Below, one piece after another: positions 1 to 12,531 of a stretch of 64,000 bases of DNA. The stretch is from NCBI GenBank assembly GCA_032622095.1, contig CP136066.1, positions 195,414,816 to 195,478,815 of the forward strand. The letters run 5' to 3'. A program made the position numbers and the translations under genes. The number at the start of each line of letters is the position of its first letter. Position 1 is the stretch's first letter. The notes under the pieces were generated by a model, which had not been told where the DNA came from, did no database searches, and saw only the letters and a program-made list of their open reading frames with translations. The DNA comes from Siphonodentalium dalli (Eukaryota > Mollusca > Scaphopoda > Gadilida > Siphonodentaliidae).

Positions 1-136
1 GTCATATAAGTTATTGCATGCTGGTATCACACCAGAGTGCAGCACCATGAATGTAACTGCATGTCGTTTTAGTCGCCTCTGCCAGGCTCTGCTCCATGTT
101 TTTAAAGTGATGTGATCACTCCAGTAGGGTGATCTA

Positions 137-664
137 TTAAAGATGGATTATCTCTTTAAATAACAAATTTTAAATAGTTGCGTGGGTATAAAATAATAGA
201 TATGAACTGAAGACCTATGTCCGGAAAAGCTTCTATCAATTAATATTGATTTTATTTCGAATATTAAATCGGGCCCATTTATGTTACTATTTTTAGAACC
301 GACCATTCGGATGAGACCGTATTGCGATATAGAGCACTGTGCTGTTCTTACGGCTACGCAACGAATGTCAAATGTCACAGATTGGTTGTTTGTACTGTTT
401 TGTTCCACAGATATAAGCGATAATGAGTATAATTAACGTTTATTTGTGACAAAATTGCACAATATAATTTCTGGTCTCTGTTAACAGTAACCACTATTGT
501 TCGTTAGCTGAACAAACACACCTTTTTAGACCAGAAAATATTCGAAATAAAATTAATATTAATCGATAGAAGCATTTCCGGACAGGAGTCTTCGATTCAA
601 ATCTAATATGTTATACCCCGGTAACTATATAATACATGTTTACAAAGAGATAATCCACCTTTAA
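137..664. mobile_element. MITE-like element with ~130-bp terminal inverted repeats, TTAA at both edges
   Basis: Bases 137-270 and 543-664 are imperfect reverse complements of each other, each starting TTAAAGRTGGATTATCTCTTT-like at the outer edge. TTAA stands at both ends. There is no transposase frame; the 86-aa minus-strand frame inside is a by-product of the inverted arms. The outer end resembles the TTAAAGATGCATAATC end of the elements at 5.6, 6.1, 17.4, 31.7 and 33.9 kb, so the two families may share a transposase source. Superfamily not determined. Confidence 0.7.
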
Positions 665-2742
665 AAATGTAGATTAATCTTGTTCAAAGTAGGTATTTTT
701 TACAAATATTATATCCAAATTGACAATAAACACCATCATTCTTATATATTAATTGAATGCAGTGACTCTCGATGGCGAAATCACTTTCGTCAGTTTATCG
801 CCGCGTTGTCTATGGAGTGGTACAGTCCATTTGCTTCAGATTACTGGTGATCTTCGTAGAATGCTAAATTCCTACAGTTGGTATAGCTCCTGAATACTAT
901 CTGTTCAGTTTCACATACCCGAACAAGTACATATGTAATATTTTATTAATGCAACGTGACACAGTAAACTACACAGTTCTGTTCTGAGGTCCTTCATTTG
1001 GTTACAATACACCAAATACAAATTAGTAGAGTGATTTCCCCTGGGACCCCCAAGCTAGGATCAGCATAACAAAAATTCTGGCAGCTGAATGGTCAATGAT
1101 ACATGGATGAAAAGTGCACGAAAAAATGCACAGATGTGTTTCCCGTCGAGAAACATCAAATATAGCCACATGGTAAATGGTTATGGCTGTGCAAGTGGCG
1201 AATAATTTATGGGAGGTGTTTGTGTTTTTTTTGATGTAATTTTTTTCACAATTTTAAGGGTAGTGTGACGTTTGTCAAGCTCCAGTGTGATCTACCATGT
1301 TAACAAGTACTCTTTTGCACATTTCTGTGTGTCTAAAAGGACGTTCTTTAATTTCAAATCCTCGTGCAGGTCAAAGCTTTGCAGCGAATATAGGCCAGCG
1401 GGATTTGTTAACACTGAGGCCTATGTAAATCATTTGGTGTATTGTAACCATTTGTGTTAGGAGCACTCCATTCATAATTTGTAAACTACTAAATTATTGG
1501 TCTCATTAAATTACATATTTTATTATCTATTATTATATTATATATTATTGCATACTTGTAAATGTTAAAATTGTTGTTGAACATGATATAAGATAGTCTT
1601 GATCTGCGAGGTTGAAATGTTACCATTTCTTTTATACACCGCCTTATAGAGGGACCTATTCTGAGAGACCAATTGTGGTATGATAGATAGAGTTATTTCC
1701 CCTGCATGTTGATGGTCAAGCAAGGTGATTTTATCCCACCTCAAAGTTGTAAAACACGTTTTAAACGGTTATTCTGATGATATAACAAGGTAAGGAGAGC
1801 TTCTATCACATTTGTTAGTCGAAATATACGCGAAATTGCCGTTTACACGACCAAAATCGGTGTTGCGAGTCGGAATTCAACGCTACTGTGGTTTTTGGGT
1901 GCCGACAGGTGTCTCCCCTTGTCGTATTGTTTATGTATATTTTATAAATATATTTTCTACAAAGTCCCTGTGATCGCCACGAAGCACCGGCTTGGTCCGC
2001 GAACGCCACTAACGCAACAAATAGACGATCTTATGTGTTGGACTGTATGTTATGGCGTCCACACATGTACATCATATAAGCATTTCTGTCATCGTAAAGG
2101 TGAGAAAGATCTGGGAATAGACTATGAAGCTTAAAATTACGAAATGATCCCAGACATCTGAACCAATTTCAACCAAATTTTGTGTGGTGGCTCGGGATAC
2201 CCCGGTGAATGTTATAACGGCGCTATTTTCTTTCTCTCGTTAAAGTTTTATTTAAAACGATTTTTTAAATTTCTTGTTGTTAAATTGAGAAAGTAGTTCA
2301 ATCTCAAAATAAAATAAAATAAAATTTAATTGTTGTTTTAAATAAATAAAAAAAAGATCAACACGCACCGATGGGGCTTGTGGCCCCTATGCCACTGAAT
2401 AAATGCTCCCGAAGGGAACTTGTTTCAGCAAGTATTAATATATAAAGGAACATAAGCGCCCTTTATCGTTTGCGTGAGTGGGGCATATGTTCGATCGCAT
2501 TTATATATTTATATACCAGTATATCTTAGTCATTAGATTCAAAATTTGTGAGCAAGTAGTTTAATCTAAGAGAGAAAAACAATTAATTAAAATTTACTCC
2601 TTTTTTTTCAATTATTTTTTTTATTAAATAATATTTTTTTTAAAGATCAAAATGTGAAAAACTGTGACTCGAGTTACATATACATGTAGTTATCCAGTTG
2701 CACATCATGTGGACAAACGTTCGACTAACCTAAGTTAGCCTT
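665..2742. other. No gene seen
   Basis: AT-rich sequence with only short frames (under 80 aa) that show no recognisable domain or compositional sign of coding. Poly-T/poly-A tracts lie at 2,320-2,350 and 2,600-2,645. Nothing else supported. Confidence 0.5.
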
Positions 2743-3592
2743 ACCCATATAAAAATGTACCTGGGTAAATCCACCCAGGTTTTTTGGGCCGAAACCCAGG
2801 TAAAAATCTATCTACCAAGACATCCACCAACCATCAAGACCCCGCGAAACCTGGGTTTTACCATGATTTACCCACCTGAAACTGGATAAAAACCCTGGTA
2901 TGGGTAAACCTGGGTGTAATTACCCAGGTGACCACACCCAGGTGTACCCTACCTGGGTGTTTCCCACCCAGGTCTACCCTGGTGTTTCCTACCTGGGTGT
3001 TTCCCCACCCAGGTGTACCATGGTGTTATTTACCCAGGTGTACCCTGGTGTTTCCTACCTGGGTGTTTCCCATCCAGGTTACCTTGGTGTTATTCACCCA
3101 GGTGTACCCTGGTGTTTCCTACCTGGGTGTTTCCCACCCAGGTGTACCTTGGTGTTATTCACCCAGGTGTACCCTGGTGTTTCCTACCTGGGTGTTTCCC
3201 ACCAGGTGTACCTTGGTGTTATTCACCCAGGTGTACCCTGGTGTTTCCTACCTGGGTGTTCCCCACCCAGGTGTACCTTGATGTTTCCAACCCAGGTATA
3301 CCTTGGTGTTTTTTTTACGCCGGTGTACCTTGGTGTTTTCTTACCCAGGTGGATTTCCCATTGAGATGCACCTGGGTTAGAAAACCCCAAGGTACACCCA
3401 GGTAAGGAAACACCAAGGTACACCTGGGCAGGAAAACACCAAGGTACACCTGGGTAAGAAAACACCAAGGTACACCTGGGTAAGAAAACACCAAGGTACA
3501 CCTGGGTAAGAAAACACCAAGGTACACATGGGTAGGAAACACCAAGGAACACCTGGGTGAATAACACCAAGGTACACCTGGGTGGGGATACC
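2743..3592. repeat. Palindromic CCTGGGT minisatellite (foldback array)
   Basis: From about 2,920 to 3,340 runs a tandem array built on CCCAGGTGTACCYTGGTGTT with interleaved CCTACCTGGGTGTTTCCCAC. From about 3,375 to 3,592 the same motif runs in reverse complement as a ~26-bp unit (AACACCAAGGTACACCTGGG). The whole block can fold into a hairpin of several hundred bases. Long frames here on both strands are repeat translations (GVPWCFLPGCFPP-type), not genes. The left edge (2,743-2,770) is an exact reverse complement of 16,987-17,014. Confidence 0.9.
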
Positions 3593-4924
3593 AAAGTGAA
3601 ATGATGAGGATGGCAATGAAGTAGATTTTGATGGGATGCAGGGGTATTGTTATCAATGGAGTTGTTTTAGTATAATAGAACATTAAGGAAACTGATTGTG
3701 CAGCAATACAAGTTTATTCAAGGACAACAAACTAACTAAAGATAAAATACATGTATAGAAACACATGTAATATATAAATATATAAACTCATTAAACTGCA
3801 TGGGTTAAAACTTACTGACAACAAGAGTTGGGTTAAAATTTTGATTAAAAAACACTTGCAAAGTCCCTCTTCATACATGTATATGGTATGTTAGGCAAGT
3901 TACATGTACATGTAGTTGCAATGTATACTAGTACCGGTACATGACATACCGGTGGACACAAAAATCATTATTTTAGTTCCAATGTCATTTACCAGAATAC
4001 ATGTACATGTTGTACCTTGCAACTACATCTACAGTGAGGTAGTTTTGTCTCATTTAAACTTTCTAAATGGGTTTCTCCCTTTGAATGACATAAACTAATG
4101 TGAGTATACACATGAGCTGTGGTGTGAAATACACACCAAAAAATTATTTCTTAGTCTGAGGACATGTTTCCTGTCATTATCTTACTGCTTACAAATATAG
4201 ATTTGTAATAATGTGCTGTAATGCTCCAGAAATAGTCATATTTTGCCCTGGTTCATAAGAACATATTATTTCTTAGTGTTAGAAGGACATGTTGTCTGAT
4301 ATTATTTGACTCATAAACCCCCAAATGTACATGTAAACAGAACATTCGGGAAAGAGACACACCATCTTTATCCTGTTTATATCAGTACTAAGTAGCAATA
4401 TTGATCAGATAGCAAAATATGCTATAAATAGATTTCAGATGGTAGAGATTAAACAATCACATTAATTGCACCAACTCGAAACAGTTAACATACCCTGTAG
4501 AATACAGACTATGATCAAGGAGGGTGTCACACACACCCCCACCCCGCTTTGGTATGTGATATTCAAGCCATTTTCAGGTGGTATGCTATATACATGTACA
4601 TACCCAATGTTATCTGGTACTAGGATTTCACACGGCAATATAACCGGCATTCACGATTCAGCAAAAAGGCTAGTATGCAGATATAATAGCAGAAAATTAT
4701 AAAAATTTTGAGTATTTTCCAGCTTAAACAGACCCAAGTGATATATTTTTATCTAATTCAGTCTAATGGCTCTTGATATGTTGATGTTTTGGATACTATT
4801 TCAGCAAATGTGAGAAAAGGTGGCTTCTTTGGGGCATCAGCTTGTCTGAAAAATATATCAAGGTCCCCTAAATCCGATACTACATTTCAGAACAATCCAA
4901 CCAGTGTCCCATGAAATGGTGGAT
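3593..4924. other. No gene seen
   Basis: AT-rich, with repeated TACATGTACATGTA-type runs near 3,840-4,010. Frames of 60-78 aa have no recognisable features. Confidence 0.5.
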
Positions 4925-5165
4925 AATAAACTATCATACCAAATTTGATTCAGATTTGATCACACAAACTAAAATTATGATGCGGAAACCAGAAATTAAC
5001 ACGATTCTAAGTCGAAAAAGGGCCATAACTCTCGCAAAAATGAGCGGAGCACACCTATATTCGAACTTGACCTGTATTTTGGTATGATAAACTTACATAC
5101 CACATTTGGTTCAGATATGATCACACAAACTGAAGTTATCATCCGGAAACCTACAATTTTCAAAG
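4925..5165. repeat. Two diverged ~162-bp tandem monomers
   Basis: A segment starting CATACCAAATTTGATTCAG near 4,937 recurs near 5,098 as CATACCACATTTGGTTCAG. Both run through a shared GATCACACAAACT and end at GCGGAAACC or TCCGGAAACC. The phrase GAAAAAGGGCCATAACTC lies between them. Non-coding; probably the inside of a larger non-autonomous transposon. Confidence 0.7.
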
Positions 5166-5180
5166 TTTAAATGTCTATTA

Positions 5181-5557
5181 GGCGACACCAATTTTTAAGT
5201 CTGGTTTACGAACATGTGGGCTGATGTGGGGAGAAAAAAAGTAGATGCAGGAGGGGAAAAAAATAAAAATAAAAAAAATTGTCCCCCCCAATTTATATCA
5301 AGTAAATCTTGAAATTTTACATAAATTTAAAAAAAAATTGTGAAAAAAAACTTTTTGAATGAAATTCTGAACCAAACAAGACATTTCTTGTCATGAAATA
5401 CATGAAAATATGGATCTGCAAATGATCATAAGCAGAACCGGATGCGACAGCACATGAAAATCAGTACGCGTGTAAAAAAATAAAAATAAAAAATTCATGA
5501 AATGGAAAAAAAGTTGTAGGAGGTGTTCGTAAACCGGACTTAAAAATTGGTGTCGCC
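5181..5557. mobile_element. Harbinger-like MITE (TTA target duplication)
   Basis: Terminal inverted repeats of about 34 bp begin GGCGACACCAATTTTTAAGT at the left edge and are mirrored at the right edge. TTA flanks both ends (5,178-5,180 and 5,558-5,560). A 3-bp TWA duplication with G-rich ends is typical of PIF/Harbinger. The inside is poly-A/T rich and non-coding. A second copy is at 12,532. Confidence 0.8.
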
Positions 5558-5587
5558 TTATGTGTATATAACTCATATAGCTAACTA

Positions 5588-6065
5588 TTAAAGGTGCTCA
5601 ATCAGATTCGATGGTCCCCATATAATTAGATTCCAACAACAACATTTTTTTTAGAAATGCTGCTTCAGTAATATCAGAATCGATTAATTGCCCAAAAATA
5701 ATGCTAACCACTGTCAACTACATGTATAGTATAAAATCGCCTGATACGTTATATTTATCAACATGCTGTTCGACGAAGTTTGACCTTATTATCAACACAA
5801 AGCCTCTTCATTTTAGAGTTATCCATCTTCATCCGCAATTTGGTCTGAGACCGTCGGCTCGTCAAATTTTTCTGGGCCACTATTAAGTATCGATGGTGAT
5901 AAATATTAAAATTTCAAAAATTGATATCTAATAACTCTGAGCTTTGATACATGTAGGTGGGTCCCTCGACTTGATTAAAATATTTTTACCCCCCCCCCCC
6001 GATTCCATATACATGTATATGTAAATAGCAAATGAGGGGCACTTAATCGGATTATGCATCTTTAA
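5588..6065 (+). mobile_element. TTAA-flanked MITE, family T, copy 1
   Basis: Runs from TTAAAGGTGCTCAATCAGAT to ATTATGCATCTTTAA. The two ends are imperfect inverted repeats (17 of 21 positions). A poly-C tract of about 12 lies near 5,990. The internal 61-aa frame is also partly open in other copies (17.4 and 31.7 kb), but those frames carry different breaks, so it is not a gene. It stands head to head with copy 2. Confidence 0.75.
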
Positions 6066-6078
6066 ACTGTATTTGAAT

Positions 6079-6531
6079 TTAAAGATGCATAATCTGATTA
6101 AGGGCCCCCTGAATTAATGCTCGCACATTACTCTTTATTTGGACTTGGGGGGTAAAAGATATTTGGTACGAGTCGAGGAACCCACCACCTATCAAAGCTC
6201 AGAGTTATTAGATATCAATTTTTGAAATATACTATTTTTCACGATCAAGAATTAATAGTGGCCCCACGGTCTCGGACCAAATTTCATATGAAGATGGATA
6301 ACTCTAAAATCAAGAGGCTTTCTGTTGATAATAAGGCCAAATTTTGTAGAACAACATGTTGATAAATAACATATGTCAGGCAATTGTATACTTTAGTTGA
6401 CAGTGGTTAGCATTATTTTAGGGCAATTAATCAATTCTGATAACGTAACTGAAGCAGCCTTTCTAAATACAAATGTATGATGTTGGAATCTGATTATATG
6501 GGTATCATCGAACCGGATTGAGTACCTTTAA
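6079..6531 (-). mobile_element. TTAA-flanked MITE, family T, copy 2 (inverted)
   Basis: Reverse-orientation copy of the element ending at 6,065, about 13 bp away, so the pair forms a near-1-kb inverted repeat. Ends, internal order and TTAA edges match copies at 17,371, 31,748 and 33,883. Confidence 0.75.
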
Positions 6532-7139
6532 AATGAACTGTATCCAGTATAAACATGTTAAACCTGATAATTAATTAGAGCATGCAGTCCCTGTTGACAC
6601 GCGGTATCCGCTGGTAATCTTACCACAGTAATATGTGTTAACTGTGATAACCAAGTTAATTGTTTTTACCACAAAAATTCTGAATTCTATCTAGACATTT
6701 TGAAACAATAAAAAAAAATTCTGGTGTGATTACAATGTCAACTTTAAAACAAAATTCATATAAACATCGCATGAAAAATACAGCCTAACTGCAAATGTGA
6801 GGTGGACCACATTCTGCGGCGGTATAACTGACTGCGGTTGATCGCATGAACACGCCTGAATACTGCAGTAATACCCGAGTAATATAAGGCGAGTTGATTA
6901 ATTAAAGCATAGCTGTAATTTTACATGTATGTTCTATACACTTTGTTGGGAAAGAGAATATAGCTGTGCGACAATGTTAATCCTGATGAGCTAAGTTAGA
7001 AATTTTTCAATCGAAACCTCATAAAAAAAAAATTAAATTCTGTTCTCAATTTTCGAACACTTCTAGGAAATTGTTCAAAAATATTGTTAAAAGATGCCCA
7101 TTCGATTTGACACTGTAAATATACCCTGTTCAAGTGTTC
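6532..7139. other. No gene seen
   Basis: AT-rich non-coding sequence. A CTGATGAG near 6,985 was checked for a hammerhead ribozyme and rejected. Confidence 0.5.
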
Positions 7140-7252
7140 CTGCTAATGTGCTATGATGCGGTTGGGTCCTGCTTAATTGCTATGAATTGCACTACCCGCA
7201 TCATAGCAATTCAGCAGGACCACCAGCATCATAGCATATTAGCAGGACCACT
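7140..7252. repeat. Inverted repeat, ~33-bp arms
   Basis: The arm at 7,140-7,174 (TGCTAATGTGCTATGATG...) is mirrored at 7,219-7,252 (...CATCATAGCATATTAGCA). A shorter repeat of the same words (GCATCATAGCAATT, AGCAGGACCA) lies in the loop. Likely a small palindromic MITE. Confidence 0.7.
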
Positions 7253-7670
7253 TGGCCAGTGGTAAAATAGTTTGTTTTCCATACGGATATGTGTTTTCAA
7301 ATAATCATGTAATGATATCTAACATACATGTATATGATCCCATTTATAGGTTTTATTCATCACGGCCAGATAAACTTTGTATACAGACAGTTTTACCAAA
7401 CTTAGAATTTTTATTAGGTGCTTTCATTGTAGCTGTAATTACTAGTATTAAAAGAGTGCTCAATAAAGTTTGTTTTATCATTTATGCTAATTTGGAATTT
7501 GGATGCTATTTAATTCTGTTTATCTATATAATTGGCTGCACTGCTAAATTTTGACTCATTTCAGTCATTTGATGTCAGTACATGTAGTTGTCCATCGAAA
7601 TGGCGAACACAACCAAAGACAAATTACAAGAGGAAAGACAACAAATACATTTGATGTGCACTAAAACAGA
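7253..7670. other. No gene seen
   Basis: Contains a 100-aa plus-strand frame (7,252-7,554) starting inside the inverted repeat. It shows hydrophobic stretches from AT-rich codons and no recognisable domain. Not called as a gene. Confidence 0.4.
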
Positions 7671-7839
7671 TACAGTAGTGCCCTAAGAAATCGACCCCTT
7701 AACCACAGCAGAATTATGTGTAACTTTCAGGATTTAGTCGGATATATGGCTTGTTGCCATTCATTGGAAAGCTCTCCCCGAGTTTAATACCCGTAATTCT
7801 GCTGTGGTTAAGGAGTCGATTAATTAGAGCATTACTGTA
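7671..7839. mobile_element. Mariner-like palindromic MITE, deleted copy
   Basis: Starts TACAGTA and ends TTACTGTA. The arms share GACYCCTTAACCACAGCAGAATTA in pieces with the fuller copy at 9,338. TA-flanked ends with CAGT are typical of Tc1/mariner MITEs. Part of the right arm is missing. Confidence 0.65.
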
Positions 7840-9337
7840 GTTACAAATGTATGTCTAGCCTCCTGTTGTGTCACTAATAAGATCTTTAATTCACATACGG
7901 TACACATGTACATGTACATGTACTATATAGTACCCGTTCAAGCGTTTACAAGTGTCAGTCATCGAGAAACTGACCAAAAGTTTTGGTAGTATATAATATA
8001 GGCTAGCACTGCACTTGGGCTACATGTACATGTACTGTAAGTGATTATAATGTACTATTTTTATATTCTGCTGTGAAAGTGTTGCTGAATGAAATTTAAG
8101 TTTACCCCGATATTCTAAGTCCGCTCGACTAAGATGGGTTTTTTCTCGAAAACTGATATCTGAATATACATGACTTTTTGTACGTCTTCCACTGGTTGGT
8201 ATTCCCTCTAAAATGACTAATTTTAACTGATTAGATTAGCCCTGGTATGGAAAACTCTAACTGTTATAGCCCGATGAGCGGTTTACTGCCAACAGCGGTG
8301 ATGATATGATGACCAGCGTTGTGCATGGCATATGTTGATCCAGGTAAGAATGCTACCATACATTCCAAACATTCATTAAATATCTTATTAATAGTAACCC
8401 ACACTACACAAGAGACTAGTATAACTAAGATTGGGCTCGATTAATGATGTGACACTTTCAGTACTTCATTTACTAGTAGCCTGGTACTGGTGGGCCTGGC
8501 TACAGATACTTGTTTGGCGTGTTTGAGGCCTGTGGCACAAGGGCAGCAGAATCAATTAAAATTTCTCTTATTGTAGTGTAGTACATGTACATGAATAGTA
8601 CCGGTAGTACAGCACACAAAGAGGTATATAGTACCGGCATATGTACATGTATTCTCTCTGTTTTCACACATGTTTTTTTTCAATTTAACAACATGAGTCT
8701 TTTATGACACATACATGTACTAAAGTGAAAGTAGGCCTACATGTATATAATGTGCACCCAGTATACCGGTACATGTACTGATATATTACATTGCAATACA
8801 GTCCGAGTACAATGATATAGCAAAATTATGCATAGTAGAATAACAACCTTTTGTACAAACAGTCCTGACAATGATATACCGGGATATCATGGTGATAGTT
8901 CATACATTTGGAATTACCGAATACCTGAGTTTGTGGATAGACCGCTTCATGCGATGTTTATGTGAATTTTTATTTTTAAGTCGGCATTGCGTACGGTAGT
9001 CCTATAAACCACACCAGAGAATAGCAATTGTCGGTCAGTGACCAACTTCTTATGTTTATGCAATCGATACAATCCGGTTCTGCTTTTGATGTCCAGTTCG
9101 ATATTTGTGGTGTGTTCTTGTGCAAAAATATAATTCTAACTAATGCGCCAAAAATCAGGTTTATAAATTTATCCATTCTTGAGCAAGAGCAACTCGTAAA
9201 ACTTGTATGGTATAACATTCCAAACTGAGTATTTCTGCTATCAAACCATATGATAATAATGTTGAACCGGACATCGAAATCTGAACCGCATTTATGGATT
9301 GCAGCACGTGATGTTGAATAAACAGTTATAGAGGATA
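7840..9337. other. No gene seen
   Basis: Contains many ACATGTACATGTA runs (7,905-7,925, 8,020-8,035, 8,583-8,595, 8,640-8,650). The overlapping 80-aa (minus) and 66-aa (plus) frames near 9,000-9,230 occupy the same bases and neither has recognisable features. Confidence 0.5.
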
Positions 9338-9558
9338 TACAGTAATGCTCTAATTAATCGACTCCTTAACTACAGCAGAATTATGGGTAACTTTTCAGGA
9401 TTTAGTCGGAAATATGGGTTGATGCCATTCATCGGAAAGCTCTCGGTGAGAGCTTTCCGATGAATGTCAACAAGCCATATTTCGGACTAAATCCTGAAAA
9501 GTTACCCATAATTCTGCTGTAGTTAAGGAGTCGATTAATTAGCTCTAGAATTACTGTA
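9338..9558. mobile_element. Mariner-like palindromic MITE, near-complete
   Basis: Almost entirely two ~105-bp arms: TACAGTAATGCTCTAATTAA at the left is mirrored by TTAATTAGCTCTAGAATTACTGTA at the right in two parts, and the centre reads AGCTCTCGGTGAGAGCT. This is a near-perfect hairpin. TA at both ends. Related copy at 7,671. Confidence 0.8.
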
Positions 9559-10663
9559 ACATGGTTTATAATATACAAATGTATACTTTATGGGAAACAT
9601 CAGAGGTTTACAAAGTAATAAAAACAGTTGATTTGTTCTTTATTCTTGTGGTTATATACACGTACATACATGTATTCTAAAAATAAATGTCCTTTACAAC
9701 GTGGATCAATGAAATGCGGTTGTTGCATTTAAAATGCATTGAGGGTGCATTGTGTCACGCCACTTTGTAAATGCCTTAATGACAGCATTTAAATTAAATG
9801 CACTGCATTGGGAATAATCGCAGTCGCATTGAAATTACCGATCATTGCGCCGAAAAAGTATACTAGTATGAACACCCAAATAACGATACGATAGTGTATT
9901 TTGCAATTTTAGTTATAATTTTGTTTAATTTAAATTCACATCTGAATAATTCTGTGTTATTTTCCCACTCCTGGTGTACATGTATATGTTCGGAATCGGA
10001 CATTCATGATGTAGTTTTCCATTCAAAATGGAATAAACATAAATAAACACTGTTGACATTAATTGTTTTATAATCAGAATCTGAGAATCATGATTCTCAT
10101 TTTGATTCTAGTAAAAAGTCTTGATTCCCTGTAGAAAGTGAAACACTAACATTTTGATTATTGCCAAAAATCTGATGGATTTTAAGGCCTGCATCAAGAC
10201 ATTTGTTTGTGAATAAATCAAGGTAAATGTGTTAAAATATGAACGCATTTACAAATGCGTTGCTCCAAAATCGCAAAGTAGATTCGAACATGTGGTCGCT
10301 TTTCTAAGAAATTTGTGAGTGGTCTGTACATGTACATACATGTAAGTTACTTGACCAATTACACAAGGAGTCGAGGGACACAATCAATGAGGACGTTTGT
10401 ACTAAAAAATATTTTTTTACGCATTAAGGAACGAACACAATGCCACTTTCTTAATTTATATTATGAGCCAACAAGACAGATCGTAAATCGCTGTTATATG
10501 ACAATATATGTGGCCATCATAATGGTCGACAGGCATGACGCCAACAAAAACCAATCTGTCAGGCCAATATAAAGAAGTCGCGACTTATTGCTGGTGGAAC
10601 CTATTAAAGGCATCGTTCCATTTCGTTAATAACAACTTACATGTAACATTCACCTCCACCTCT
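9559..10663. other. No gene seen
   Basis: Contains small palindromes around ATGCATTTAAATGCA-type words (9,725-9,800) and AGAATCATGATTCT (10,085-10,100). The 85-aa frame at 10,315 has no recognisable features. Confidence 0.5.
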
Positions 10664-11613
10664 TTACTCTTGGGCTCCAAATAATATGCATGCACCAGCT
10701 GCATCCACGTTTATTATTTTTCTTGGGAAATCCCCCCCCCCCCTGCACAGTGCTTATTTGGGTCTGCACGTTTATTAATATTTTGAAGCTATGAAAATTT
10801 AAATCAGCACAAATTCAAGATTTCTATATGATTCAGATGTAAAAATGATCAACACGTCTACATTAGTTACTAGCTAAACAAGACATTTTGTCATATGTTT
10901 ATACTTTACTGTGAAATTGCGTTTCTTCCGTTCTCCATGAACGGATTCTCAAAATGTTTGGTTTTCCAAAAAACAAGGATTCGAACTGTCTGAACTGAAC
11001 TCCATGCGTTTGTTTAAATAGATGAATAAATAATGGGAAAGACATACAATCCTAGTTCATAATGAATTTAAGTATATAAATATAAATAATAAACGGCGGA
11101 TTCAACGTGGTCATGGGTTTTGACCGCGTTAAAAAAATCAGCAAACTCTGCATGAACCCCGAAGTTTGCTGATTTTTTCTCGCGGTCAAAACCCCATGAC
11201 CGCATTGAAAGTTGAAACCGCCGTTCATTTCTTATATGAATAACACAATTTAAGATTGGTGAATTATTTCTTTTGGTTAATTTAATAAACGTACAGGACC
11301 AAATAACGATCGTACAGGTGGGAATTTTACCTCGATTTTAATAATCGTACATTAGGCACTCAAGAGTAGTACATATTCAAGTATGTGGCAAACCAAAAAA
11401 AACAAACATGATACATACATGTACCTGTACTACATGTTGACTCGTATACCTGAACCTGCTATAAAAATTATTTGGTTAACAACAGTTGATGTTTTGCTCA
11501 GAGTTCCCCCTGCACTATTATTTAGGTCTGTACTTTTATTAACTTTCAATGGAATTTCCCCCCCCCCCGCACTATTATTTGGGCCTGCACTTTTATTTGG
11601 AGCCTGAGAGTAA
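10664..11613. mobile_element. Non-autonomous DNA element with 21-bp inverted ends
   Basis: TTACTCTTGGGCTCCAAATA begins the left end; 11,593-11,613 is its reverse complement at 19 of 21 positions. Inside both ends are poly-C tracts followed by TGCACWRT..TTATTTGGGTCTGCAC words (10,728-10,775 and 11,505-11,590). No transposase. It encloses the separate inverted repeat at 11,092-11,225. Confidence 0.6.
11092..11225. repeat. Inverted repeat, ~60-bp arms
   Basis: AACGGCGGATTCAACGTGGTC at the left edge is mirrored, with small differences, at 11,165-11,225 (...GAAACCGCCGTT). AAAATCAGCAAACT and AGTTTGCTGATTTTT pair near the centre. Looks like a small palindromic MITE inserted in the surrounding element. 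Confidence 0.75.
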
Positions 11614-11651
11614 GTTGCATTGACATTTATTTTCACGAATTACCATGCTAA

Positions 11652-12345
11652 AGGCCAAAGAAAAAAGATTGTATGTTTCCGGTAAACAAATTTAGGGTAG
11701 GTAGGTAGGGAATTTTTTTTATTTTATTTTATTTTGATATTTTTTATCCAGCTGCAGAAATATTGAACTACCTCGACCAAAGTGACATAAAATGCCAACC
11801 CGTGCCATGGGGAAAGTATTACTTGATCAACACAGTGGAAATATACATTAAGATTGATAAAAAATCAAACTTACTTCATGCTTACGTATGTTTTTTATTA
11901 TATCTAATACCACATTTTCATAAATTTGGCTATAAACTTGGTACAAAATTGATGTCACTAACTTTTTATAAGAATTTTACCAATAATACCGCCATTATAC
12001 CGTACATGTATTGTGACAATTACATCCCATTGTCTGGGGGTAGCCAGTACACCCACCGAGCATGCATGGTTTTTGGAAACAGTAGCTACTAGTACATGTA
12101 TACCCCTAATATATGCAGTGATAACCTCTTTACATGTATATATACAGATACACACCCACCATGTCTGTTGATAGTGTTCCATAAGTCCCAAACAAGACAT
12201 AAAGCAGACAGGAGATCCAGTCTCAGGAAATTAAAATTGCGAAAATTTTGACTTTTTCTCAAAATATCAATAAAAAGTTTAGGGTCGGCGGGTTATTTTT
12301 AGGGTCGGTCGATGTACGGAAACATAGTATCTTTTTTCTTTGGCC
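11652..12345. mobile_element. GGCCAAAG-ended non-autonomous element
   Basis: The left end GGCCAAAGAAAAAAGAT is mirrored at the right end (ATCTTTTTTCTTTGGCC, ending 12,345), followed on both sides by TTTCCG and then GGGTAGGT- or GGTCGGTC-type words. TAA follows the right end and a TAA-like triplet precedes the left. The ends resemble the GGCCAAAA element at 36,501. Internal frames (109 and 80 aa on opposite strands) overlap each other and are not credible genes. Confidence 0.6.
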
Positions 12346-12531
12346 TAAGGAACATTGCAACTGGTTTGAAGTAACATGACCGCGTTGCGTCAACACTGGA
12401 ACTGCATTGATGGTAATTTTCAACATGGTCTCACTGAGGTTCTATCAAATATAAATACTAGTATGGTTGAGGCCAACTTGAGGGAGACAATTATTTTGAG
12501 AATATGTGATCCTGTGTTAACATGAGCCTAA

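Noticed and set aside
2900-3683. Long overlapping frames of 117-154 aa on both strands
   Set aside because: Translations of the CCTGGGT minisatellite, open in several frames at once, with no start or domain evidence.
6980-7020. Hammerhead ribozyme suggested by CTGATGAG ... CGAAAC
   Set aside because: No proper stem II between the two boxes and no pairing flanks for stems I and III.
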